Shown here piece after piece: positions 54,928 through 62,965 of a DNA stretch of 64,000 nucleotides. Below the pieces are notes generated by a model. That model was not told where the DNA came from and searched no databases. It was given only the letters and a program-made list of their open reading frames with translations. Location of the stretch: positions 1-64,000 of the forward strand of contig JAEUHX010000007.1 of the NCBI GenBank assembly GCA_016792805.1, in the 5' to 3' direction. This stretch comes from Planctomycetota bacterium (GTDB taxonomy: Bacteria; Planctomycetota; UBA1135; JACQFD01). How positions within the stretch are numbered: the stretch's first letter is position 1; each line of letters starts with the position of its first letter. The position numbers and the translations under genes are program-made.

Positions 54928-57900
54928 TCACGGCTGGATCGTGATCGCGAGCCCATTCGAGGTGCTGATCCCATAGGGGAAGAGGAAGCAAGTGCTGAGA
55001 GGCCACGCCCAGATGCTTTGTGCGAAGTAAGTCTTCCCAATCAGGCCGGGCGCTGCCGGAATGGGCAAGTTCACTGATGCTGGTCCGGTCAGAGGCGCGA
55101 CGGTTTCGATCGTAATCAGCTCGGTCGCGGTAAACAGGCCAACGTGGAGAACTGCACCGATGAAGAACGGATCGGACCCTGCAAGGTCTTGCACATCCGT
55201 GATCAGCCAGAGTCCATTGGTCAGGGGGACAGGATTCGTGCACTTCAATGCAAAATTCGAATTTCCCACTTGTGCAACGGACAGCGAAGACAACTCATGT
55301 GGGCCTACACAGCCGCGAGTGCCATTGCCGTACGGAATCACTCCCGAGTTGCCAGGCACAGCGATGACGTCAAAAATATACGAGGCACCGGACTGTGGTG
55401 CGCTATTGTCTGTTTGATCTCCATCGATACCGAAGGCATGACTGTCCTCGGCGATTGCGCCCGCAACTATTGTGCCTCCCGAGATTGCGACAGAGAGCCC
55501 CAGAGAATCGCCTGCGCCAGCATTCGGGGCCTTGAGGTAGGCTTGTTGACTCCAAGTGCTACCATCTCGAGTAAATACAAAGGCCGCACCAGCGGAAGGA
55601 GCATTGTCGTCAGCCTCGTTGCCATCGATCGTCGTCGCGCTACTCGCTTCGCCGGTCGCTCCGATGACTGCGGTATTGGCAGACAATGCAACCGAGATGC
55701 CAAAGAAGTCACCTGCGTCCGTATTAGAGGCCTTAAGATACGCCTGCTGGCTCCAGGCCGAGCCATTCCGGACGAAGACGTACGCAGCCCCCGAGTTCGT
55801 TGCGCTGAAAGGGCTCTGCGAACTGAACTCAGGCGTGAGAAGGAGCGGTGCTGGATCGAAATTGGACGAAAGAGGCTGTGCATTCTCAGTTCCAGCACCA
55901 AGAAAGCCCGCTCGGAACTGTCCCGAGACTGGATCTATTGGCGCATGAAGCTGGACAAGGCCCTTTCCTCCACGACCGCCGTGACCGAGGCCGAGTGAGG
56001 TTGTGGGCGGAAGCGGATCCTGCTGGCCGCCCTGCGCGCCGCCGCCGCGTCGGCCGCCGCGGGAGAGGATTGTTCCGCTTGTGCCCCCTATGAATGTGTC
56101 AATGGAGTCGCCGCTTTGAATAATTATGGTCCCGCCAGATCCGCCACCCGAGCCGCCGCCGATGCGGTCAAGGAAGATCGTATTCTCGCCTGCAGCGCCA
56201 TTCCCACCGGATGCCGAGATCGTTCCGCCTACCGAAACTTTGCCGAGTGCCTGAATTTGAAGGACTCCTCCTCCTCCTCCTCCTCCAGCGCCCTTTTTGT
56301 CTACGGCGCCAAAGTTGGGATTTAGAATTGTGGTAGAACCAATCGCATTGCCTCCGCCACCGCCGCCCTGGCCGCCGAGCGGTGTCATAATTTCTCCCGT
56401 CAGGTTGTTGCCTCGCCCCATCAGGACTACGAGGTCACCCGTCGTCGCTGCAACCGGCAGAGGTGCGGAGAAGTTCACAGCGGCCAGATCGGCAGTGACG
56501 CTGGAAATTTGACGCACCAGAGTCTTCGAGCGGAAGCATTGGGTCGGGTCGAGAGCCGTGGTTCCTGCGGTGCAGGCGACAATGCTGTCTTCCCAAGTGC
56601 CCACAGTCCGATAGATCGCAATAAGACGACCGACATCCGAAGTGCTGAATATTGCCGCCGTCGCACGCACCTGGGTGGTTGAGCCCGTCGTGATGCAGGA
56701 TCCTTGAGTTACGATCGCCGTCCCGAAGAAGTTATCCGTCGAACTCGTTGTTACAAAGCTCATCGGTCCCGAAGCGCCTCCATGTGGGAAGGTCGCCGGG
56801 CTCACCGCGCTCACTCCTTGCGGCGCGATGCAGGAGCCAATTGTGAACACTGCGGTCGTCGGCCCGTCGTTTCCTTTCTCTCCAGCGGTCGTATAGCTAC
56901 CGCCGCCACCACCGGCGGGATGCCGATCCTCATTGTCAAAGCACTGTTGCCCGTTGATGACCGGAACGAGCGCCGACTCGCCGCCGAATCCACCTCCATT
57001 CAACACATTGAATGGGCCGTGCCCTTGGCCGCCCTTTACGGACGACTGGCTCGTCACCGGGTTGCCAACGCCACCCGAACCTCCCCCGCAAGTCCCTGCG
57101 CCACCCGGCTCTGAGAACTGTGCTGCGGTGAGCAGCGTTTGAACATCTGATGCGTCGGACCCAGTCACTAGAATTTGGCCTCCGACGTCCACCTGCACGG
57201 TCTCAACTGCGAAGATCTGTAAAGGATTCGGGCCTTGTCCTACGAGGCGTCCTCCGCTGAAAACTCGGAGCCGACGCACGAAGATATTTCCGTTCACAAA
57301 GGTCTGCTGCACAGGTGTCCCAAGCGCATTCTTGAGCGTTAGGGTCGCAGCGCTCGTGTCTACGAATACTGTTTGGCCTGGCAGCACCTCGAGGTCGTTG
57401 TCCGTGGTCTGCCCGGCGAAGGTGTCGCCCTGATGGCCATTCACACCTGTCGCGCTGCTGTCCTCATTGATGGCCCCGACCACGACGGTATCTCCCGAGA
57501 TTGAGACGCAGCCGCCAAAACGATCGTCCGTCCCTGTATTGGATGGCTTGAGGTATGCTTGTTGGCTCCACATCCCGCTCACTCGCGCGAACACGTAGGC
57601 TGCGCCAGAGCTTGGGGAGCTATTGTCACTCTGATTGGCATTCACGCCCACCGAGCCACTACTCTCACCAGATGCTCCAATTACGATTGTGTTTCCTGAC
57701 ACTGCCACAGACGTTCCAAAGTTGTCGCCAGCACCCGTATTGGACGCCTTGAGGTATGCCTGTTGACTCCATGAGGTGCCGGCACGAACAAAGACATATG
57801 CAGCCCCCGAATCCAGCGCGCCGTCATCGGCTGAATTTCCATTCACACCTGTCGCAATGCTGTCCTCGCCGCCAGCACCAACCACGATCGTGTCGCCCGA

Positions 57901-59082
57901 TATCCCCACTGTGTATCCGAACCTGTCGTCAGCGTCGGTATTCGAGGCCTTGAGATACGCTTGCTGGCTCCAGGTTGTACCAATTCTCTCGAAGACGTAC
58001 GCGGCACCTGAATCGCCTGCGCTGTCGACTCCCTGGAAGTTGTTTACGCCCGTTGAGCTGCTGTCCTCCCCTGGACTCCCCACAACTATTGTGTTCCCCG
58101 AGATAGCCACGGACGATCCAAAGTTATCTAAAGGCCCTGAATTTGACGGTTTCACATAGGCCTGTTGGGACCAGGAAAGGCCGTTGCGGACAAAGACGTA
58201 GGCGGCGCCGGAGTCGATCGAACTGTTGTCGAACTGACTACCGTTGACGCCTGTCGCGTTGCTGTCTTCTCCTGGAGTGCCGATGACAACTGTGTCTCCT
58301 GAGATTGCGACTGAGTATCCGAACTGATCGCCCGCACCCGTATTCGAGGCCTTCAGGTACGCCTGCTGTGCAACGGGGTCGATCGTGAGCGGGTACTGTG
58401 CCGAAGTGTCATCGACAACGAGGCGCAGCCCGTTGCTCTGTGCATTCTTCCATCGCGCGTTGACCGGAAGTCCGCCGGCATCCAGGACGGTGAGTCCGCT
58501 GTAGTTGAGCGCAGACCCACCCAGCGGATTGGTGAAAGACACATTTCGGCCATCCGTCGAGATTGTGGGCGCAAGCGCGCCCCGGACCGCAATGTCGAGC
58601 GTGAGCGGCTCGCCCGCGTTGCCCGGGCGTTCGGCAACGGCGAAGCCGTGCTCGAGGCCGCGGCGATCGTTGACATACCACTCTGTGATTCGACCGTCCC
58701 AGTCGCGCGACAGGCGGCGGCCGTCTGCGGAGGTCGAGCGCGCCGGACCCGCGAGCGCCACCGGCTCGCCCCATCCATAGCCGACGAGTTCGAGCCCCCA
58801 GCTCCAGCTGCCGCCGTCGGGATTTGTGGTAAACCCGCGCTCGTCGAAAGTCGTGATCCATCTTTGGCCGGGATTGCGCGCGCGCCAGCCGTTCTCGACC
58901 GCGACGATCTTGTGGCGTCCCGCTTCGTACGCCGCGCGGATGCTGGACCAGTCGGACGAGGAGAGTCCGGAGGGGGAGTTCGCCTCCGGCGCTGCCGATC
59001 CTTCGCCGATGGGGGGCGTGGCAGCCGCGGCCGACGCGATCGCGATGAGCACAAATAGCGGGGCGAGTTTTCCGATGCGCAT
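54928..59082 (-). CDS. Giant secreted FG-GAP propeller protein with a domain inserted in blade 5
   Basis: A 1384-residue protein starting at the ATG at 59082 (GGAG eight bases upstream) with a signal peptide (KLAPLFVLIAIASAAAA). Residues ~45-238 are a domain shared with the protein at 59499 (SDWSSIRAAYEAGRHK, WYVNDRRGLEHGFAVAERPG, QYPLTIDPVAQQAY). Seven FG-GAP-like repeats of ~67 residues follow. Repeats 1-4 and most of 5 run from 239 to about 554. Then ~537 residues of Gly-rich, beta-helix-like sequence (GGGSGGVGNP, GGQGGGGGGNAIG) interrupt repeat 5 between VNGHQGDT and TNSGAAYVF. The rest of 5 and repeats 6-7 follow. The shared C-terminal tail ends STSNGLAITIQP. Likely surface-exposed; function unknown. 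Confidence 0.85.
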   Translation of the reverse strand: MRIGKLAPLFVLIAIASAAAATPPIGEGSAAPEANSPSGLSSSDWSSIRAAYEAGRHKIVAVENGWRARNPGQRWITTFDERGFTTNPDGGSWSWGLELVGYGWGEPVALAGPARSTSADGRRLSRDWDGRITEWYVNDRRGLEHGFAVAERPGNAGEPLTLDIAVRGALAPTISTDGRNVSFTNPLGGSALNYSGLTVLDAGGLPVNARWKNAQSNGLRLVVDDTSAQYPLTIDPVAQQAYLKASNTGAGDQFGYSVAISGDTVVIGTPGEDSNATGVNGSQFDNSSIDSGAAYVFVRNGLSWSQQAYVKPSNSGPLDNFGSSVAISGNTIVVGSPGEDSSSTGVNNFQGVDSAGDSGAAYVFERIGTTWSQQAYLKASNTDADDRFGYTVGISGDTIVVGAGGEDSIATGVNGNSADDGALDSGAAYVFVRAGTSWSQQAYLKASNTGAGDNFGTSVAVSGNTIVIGASGESSGSVGVNANQSDNSSPSSGAAYVFARVSGMWSQQAYLKPSNTGTDDRFGGCVSISGDTVVVGAINEDSSATGVNGHQGDTFAGQTTDNDLEVLPGQTVFVDTSAATLTLKNALGTPVQQTFVNGNIFVRRLRVFSGGRLVGQGPNPLQIFAVETVQVDVGGQILVTGSDASDVQTLLTAAQFSEPGGAGTCGGGSGGVGNPVTSQSSVKGGQGHGPFNVLNGGGFGGESALVPVINGQQCFDNEDRHPAGGGGGSYTTAGEKGNDGPTTAVFTIGSCIAPQGVSAVSPATFPHGGASGPMSFVTTSSTDNFFGTAIVTQGSCITTGSTTQVRATAAIFSTSDVGRLIAIYRTVGTWEDSIVACTAGTTALDPTQCFRSKTLVRQISSVTADLAAVNFSAPLPVAATTGDLVVLMGRGNNLTGEIMTPLGGQGGGGGGNAIGSTTILNPNFGAVDKKGAGGGGGGGVLQIQALGKVSVGGTISASGGNGAAGENTIFLDRIGGGSGGGSGGTIIIQSGDSIDTFIGGTSGTILSRGGRRGGGAQGGQQDPLPPTTSLGLGHGGRGGKGLVQLHAPIDPVSGQFRAGFLGAGTENAQPLSSNFDPAPLLLTPEFSSQSPFSATNSGAAYVFVRNGSAWSQQAYLKASNTDAGDFFGISVALSANTAVIGATGEASSATTIDGNEADDNAPSAGAAFVFTRDGSTWSQQAYLKAPNAGAGDSLGLSVAISGGTIVAGAIAEDSHAFGIDGDQTDNSAPQSGASYIFDVIAVPGNSGVIPYGNGTRGCVGPHELSSLSVAQVGNSNFALKCTNPVPLTNGLWLITDVQDLAGSDPFFIGAVLHVGLFTATELITIETVAPLTGPASVNLPIPAAPGLIGKTYFAQSIWAWPLSTCFLFPYGISTSNGLAITIQP
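56265..56285. repeat. Triplet microsatellite (CTC)7
   Basis: Seven CTC units on the plus strand encode a Gly run (GGA codons on the minus strand) inside the inserted domain of the FG-GAP protein. Slippage would change length by whole codons and leave the frame intact. Confidence 0.7.
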
Positions 59083-59280
59083 GCTCTGGACTCCAGGTAT
59101 GTCGGGGCCGGCTATCGCGGATCGATCGTCCGTCGGCATCGACGTGAAGCTGACGGTTCGCTGCGGAAGGATGGCCGCCCTTGCGTGGTGAGAGTCTCAG
59201 GGGAGACCTCCAATCGCTCAAGCTCGGAAGTTGTGGAGCCCCCGGTGTCAGGGTAGTTGCCGCCTGGAATGCTGCGGGGT

Positions 59281-59357
59281 CCCAACCGAGGTGTCTCCTC
59301 GGTTGGGCGCAGCCGCAGGCGCCTGCGAGAGCAGGCGCTGCGCCCCCATGGGGGCGC
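59281..59357. repeat. Cluster of three hairpins upstream of the giant FG-GAP gene
   Basis: Three consecutive inverted repeats: CCCAACCGAGG-tgtct-CCTCGGTTGGG (59281-59307, 11-bp stem), GCGCCTGC-gaga-GCAGGCGC (59319-59338) and the 18-bp palindrome GCGCCCCCATGGGGGCGC (59340-59357). They lie between the stop of the second FG-GAP gene (59499) and the start of the giant one (59082), about 200 bp before the latter. They could terminate transcription from upstream or act on the leader. The rest of this 416-bp gap shows no gene. Confidence 0.65.
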
Positions 59358-59443
59358 GATCTCGGCCCCTCCACCGAACCGGGTCAACCCCAGAACCGAG
59401 TGGACGCGTCGCGTTCGACGGCGAGTGCGACACCGATTGGAGG

Positions 59444-59482
59444 CATCGCAGATGGAACATTCAGGGCGCTCCATCCGCGATG
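59444..59482 (-). terminator. Hairpin just after the second FG-GAP gene
   Basis: A 13-bp stem with a 13-base loop starts 17 bp past the stop at 59499. The single plus-strand mismatch becomes G-U on the minus strand, so it fits RNA made from this gene. No U-run follows, so it may act with other factors or protect the 3' end. Confidence 0.55.
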
Positions 59483-59498
59483 AGTGATCTTCAGCGTT

Positions 59499-62039
59499 CT
59501 ACGGCATGAGCACCGTAATCGCGAGTCCCTTCGAAGTGCTCAGGTTGTACGGCGGGAGCGGGCACGTCGTCCACGCCCAGAGCGCCATCGCATAATAGGT
59601 ATCTCCCACGAGCGCCGGCGCGTTGGGAATCGGCGCGGCGGCGAGCGCGCTGCCGGAGGCATCGCTCAAGAAATCGAGGGAGTAGATCTCTGTGGACGCA
59701 AAAAAATCTGCGTGAAGCAACACACCGATAAAGAAGGGATCTGATCCAAGAACGTCTGGAACATTAGTGATAATGCCCAGTCCGAGAGACGAAGGCGGCG
59801 CATTATCACATGTGATCGATAAGTGTGGTGAATGGATCATTGGGGCGTGCGTCACGTCGAGTGTGTGCACTCCAGCGCAGCCGGGAGTGCCCGTGCCAAA
59901 GACGGTAATGCCGGGATTGACATCGAGATCGAAGACGTAGGCTGCGCCGGATCCGCTTGCAGCATTGTCCGCTTGGTTACCGTTCACTCCGGTGGCATTG
60001 CTGTCCTCGCCCCAGGCTCCGATCATCAGAACGTCGCCAGAGATTGCAGCGGACCTGCCGAATTCATCGCTCGCTCCAGTATTCGATGCTTTGAGGTAGG
60101 CCTGCTGACCCCAAGTGAAACCATTGCGGACAAGAACATAAGCGGCGCCGGAATTGCCTGTGCTGTTGTCCGCCCCATTGCCATTGATTCCTGTGGCGTT
60201 GCTATCCTCGCTAGGCGCTCCGACGACGACAGAGTCGCCGGAGATGGCTACACAGAATCCGAATTGATCGTTCGCATTCGCATTTGACGCCTTGAGGTAG
60301 GCCTGCTGGGCCCAGGTGGAGCCGCTGCGAACGAACACATAGGCGGCACCAGAGCTGAGTACGCTGTTGTCCGCTTGGTTACCATTCACTCCCGTGGCGT
60401 TGCTTGCCTCGCCAATAGCGCCCACGACGACCGTCTCGCCGGAGATGGCAACGGAAAAGCCAAATTGATCGACCGCATTTGTATTCGAAGCCTTGAGGTA
60501 GGCTTGCTGGGTCCAGGTGGAACCGCTACGCGCAAAAATGTATGAAGCTCCAGAATCGGTTGCACTGTTGTCCGCCTGGTTGCCGTTCACTCCCGTGGAA
60601 CTGCTGTCCTCCCTGTACGCCCCCACGATCACCGTGTCTCCCGAGATTCCGACATTCAGACCAAAATTATCGCCACCTCCTGTATTGGATGCCTTGAGAT
60701 ACGCCTGCTGGATCCAGGTGGAACCGCTTCGCGCGAATACGTAGGCAGCCCCCGAGTTGGTTGAGGTATTGTCGCTCTGGTTGCCGTTCACTCCTGTGGC
60801 GTTGCTGTCTTCGCCAGGCGCCCCAACGACGACCGAATCGCCGGAGATGGAGACAAAGAAACCGAATTGATCGCTTGCATTTGTATTCGACGCCTTGAGG
60901 TAGGCCTGTTGGGTCCAGGTGGAGCCGCTGCGGACGAAGACGTAGGTAGCGCCGGAATCGAATGCACTGTTGTCAGCTCCATTGCCATTCACTCCCGTGG
61001 CATTACTGTCCTCAGATTGCGCCCCCACGACGATCGAGTCGCCGGAGATTGCGACGGCCCAACCGAATTGATCGTTTGCTCCCGAGTTCGACGCCTTGAG
61101 GTAAGCCTGCTGGGTCCAGGAGGAACCGCTGCGGACAAAAACGTAGGCGGCGCCGGAGCTGGGTGAGCTGTTGTCCGCTTGGTTGCCGTCGATGCCTGTT
61201 GCGTTGCTGTCCTCGCCCGGTACTCCAACGACGACCGAGTTGCCGGAGATCGCAACGGACCAGCCGAATCCATCGCTCGCTCCGGTATTCGACGCTTTGA
61301 GGTAGGCCTGTTGCGCAATCGGATCAATGATAATGGGATACTGAACGTTCGTGTCCTCAACAATGAGGCGCAATAGTTTGTCTTGTGTGCCTTGCCATTG
61401 GGCTGCGACCGAGTGCCCTGCGGCATCTCGGACCACTAATCCATTGTAGTGTACCGCAGTGCCGCCCTCTGGACTGATGAACGAGATGTTGCGACCATCC
61501 GGCGAGATGGAGGGGCGCAGCCCACCTCGGACCGCAAGATCGATCGTGAGCGGAAGGATTGGGTGCTTCGGTCGCTCGGAAATTGTGAACCCGTGTTCCA
61601 AGCCTCGTCGATCATTGACGTACCATTCAGTGAGTCGCGTATCCCAGGCTCTCGCAAAGTGGCTTCCATCGACGGAGATGGCGCGGGGCGTCGAATCCAA
61701 TTTTTGCGACTCGCCCCATCCGTATCCCACGATCTCAAGACCCCAGGTCCATCCATTGTCCTTAGGAGTCGTTACAAATCCGCGCGCATCCATCGTGGTG
61801 ACCCAACCCTGCCCTGGATTTCGCGCCTTCCAGCATTTCCCCGCTGGGAAGAATTTGTGACGATTGGCTTGGTACGCGGCGCGAATGCTCGACCAGTCGG
61901 ATGTGGTGAGCCCGTCGGGAACCGCAGCTTGGGGAGCCGGGGCTGATTCCTGTAGCTGTGGGGAGCTTGGCTTTGCGTTGCGATCCTGCAGAGGGCAGAG
62001 GAGGAGAATCGCGAATGCGAAGAGACACGTTCCAAACAT
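59499..62039 (-). CDS. Secreted seven-repeat FG-GAP propeller protein
   Basis: An 846-residue protein starting at the ATG at 62039 with a signal-like N terminus (MFGTCLFAFAILLLCPLQ). Residues ~40-240 match the N-terminal domain of the giant protein (SDWSSIRAAYQANRHKFF, WYVNDRRGLEHGFTISERP, QYPIIIDPIAQQAYLK). Residues 243-711 are exactly seven 67-residue repeats, each reading QQAYLKASNT, FGxxVAISGDxVVVGAxxED, SNATGVNGNQADN and SGAAYVFxRSGSTW. This gives a seven-bladed propeller with calcium-type DxDxD-like FG-GAP loops. The tail (712-846) is the shared C-terminal module (GTGTPGCAG, SDPFFIGVLLH, PALVGDTYYAMALWAW, STSKGLAITVLMP). Paralog of the gene at 54928 without the insertion. Confidence 0.9.
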   Translation of the reverse strand: MFGTCLFAFAILLLCPLQDRNAKPSSPQLQESAPAPQAAVPDGLTTSDWSSIRAAYQANRHKFFPAGKCWKARNPGQGWVTTMDARGFVTTPKDNGWTWGLEIVGYGWGESQKLDSTPRAISVDGSHFARAWDTRLTEWYVNDRRGLEHGFTISERPKHPILPLTIDLAVRGGLRPSISPDGRNISFISPEGGTAVHYNGLVVRDAAGHSVAAQWQGTQDKLLRLIVEDTNVQYPIIIDPIAQQAYLKASNTGASDGFGWSVAISGNSVVVGVPGEDSNATGIDGNQADNSSPSSGAAYVFVRSGSSWTQQAYLKASNSGANDQFGWAVAISGDSIVVGAQSEDSNATGVNGNGADNSAFDSGATYVFVRSGSTWTQQAYLKASNTNASDQFGFFVSISGDSVVVGAPGEDSNATGVNGNQSDNTSTNSGAAYVFARSGSTWIQQAYLKASNTGGGDNFGLNVGISGDTVIVGAYREDSSSTGVNGNQADNSATDSGASYIFARSGSTWTQQAYLKASNTNAVDQFGFSVAISGETVVVGAIGEASNATGVNGNQADNSVLSSGAAYVFVRSGSTWAQQAYLKASNANANDQFGFCVAISGDSVVVGAPSEDSNATGINGNGADNSTGNSGAAYVLVRNGFTWGQQAYLKASNTGASDEFGRSAAISGDVLMIGAWGEDSNATGVNGNQADNAASGSGAAYVFDLDVNPGITVFGTGTPGCAGVHTLDVTHAPMIHSPHLSITCDNAPPSSLGLGIITNVPDVLGSDPFFIGVLLHADFFASTEIYSLDFLSDASGSALAAAPIPNAPALVGDTYYAMALWAWTTCPLPPYNLSTSKGLAITVLMP
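59907..61313. repeat. Seven tandem 201-bp repeats within the FG-GAP gene
   Basis: Period 201 bp (67 codons). The segments for QQAYLKASN and SGAAYVF are the most alike at DNA level. The same unit also occurs seven times in the neighbouring paralog. The high DNA similarity between units suggests gene conversion or recent duplication. Confidence 0.85.
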
Positions 62040-62572
62040 CGGGGTGCGCTCCGTTCTGGTCGCGCCGAGCGCGAAGGGGATCCGTCGCGACGGATCCATC
62101 GGGGACCTCGATTCTCAACGACACGCCAACTCGCGCAAGGGCGGGCGCAGGGTGGCGATCTTGGAGTCCGGGTTCTGGCCACCGGCTGTTCCAGCACGGC
62201 ACAGGCCGAGTGGCGGGACGGGTCGACGCGCTACGAGAGGCACGACGGCGCCGATGGGCACGCACGACTGCCACAGGAACGTGCAGCCAAGATCGCGTCC
62301 CGAACGACGCCGACGGAATTACGGCCTGGCTGCTTCGCGCGGGGCTCGCCGGCGAGCGTTCGATTCCCCGAGTGGCTTCAAACTTCGAACGGCCTGGGGA
62401 ACAGCCGGACACCCGACCCGCTCAGCAACTTGGGGCGAGGCGTCGGCAACACGCGCGCTGAGGGGCTCATGGCTCCCGGCGCCTTCCCCCGGCCCGGTCG
62501 CGGCGGCGGACAGGGCGCGCCGACCTGCCTGCGAATGGCCGGACAAAGCCGGCGCTATCATGGGCGGTCCCC
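62040..62572. other. 533-bp gap between the FG-GAP gene and cdd
   Basis: Divergent gap, so it must contain both promoters. The only clear structure is the 20-bp palindrome at 62078-62097 near the FG-GAP start. The rest is GC-rich sequence with no credible protein and no RNA gene that I can recognise. Confidence 0.4.
62078..62097. promoter_or_regulatory. Perfect 20-bp palindrome, candidate operator
   Basis: GGATCCGTCGCGACGGATCC is its own reverse complement over 20 bases and sits 39 bp upstream of the ATG at 62039 (minus strand). Its position in the leader or promoter of the FG-GAP gene suits a dimeric regulator. A chance palindrome this long in 64 kb is unlikely. Confidence 0.5.
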
Positions 62573-62965
62573 ATGGACGTTTCTGCCTTGCTCGAAGCGG
62601 CGCGGCGAGCCTCGACTCGGGCCTATGCGCCGTACTCGAAGCTGCGCGTCGGCTGCGTGATCGAGAGCGCCGACGGCGAACTCTTCGCCGGGTGCAATGT
62701 CGAGAACGCTTCGTACGGGCTCACGATTTGCGCGGAGCGGGCCGCGATCTGCGCCGCGGTGGCGGCGGGCGCGCGGAGCTTTCGGCGGATCGGGCTCTAC
62801 TCGAGCGCCAAGCGCCTCATCACGCCGTGCGGCGCGTGCCGGCAGGTGCTCGCGGAGCTGGCGCCGAAGGCACAGATCTGGATGACGTGCGCCAACGGCG
62901 AGAAGCGACGGCGCAGCGTGTCGCAGCTCTTGCCCGATCAATTCTCGAAAGACGGTTGGAAATGA
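62573..62965 (+). CDS. cdd: Cytidine deaminase
   Basis: A 130-residue homotetrameric-type cytidine deaminase. Substrate loop AYAPYSKLRVGCVIES and GCNVENASYGLTICAERAAI (C53-A-E55, zinc ligand and proton shuttle), then TPCGACRQVLAEL (C86 and C89, the other zinc ligands). It converts cytidine or deoxycytidine to uridine in pyrimidine salvage. The C terminus is slightly long (EKRRRSVSQLLPDQFS). The stop overlaps the next start (ATGA). Confidence 0.95.
   Translation: MDVSALLEAARRASTRAYAPYSKLRVGCVIESADGELFAGCNVENASYGLTICAERAAICAAVAAGARSFRRIGLYSSAKRLITPCGACRQVLAELAPKAQIWMTCANGEKRRRSVSQLLPDQFSKDGWK

Noticed and set aside
59907..61313. Regular 201-bp repeats as a CRISPR or satellite array
   Set aside because: The unit is 67 codons of one open frame encoding FG-GAP blades; there are no short identical repeats with unique spacers.
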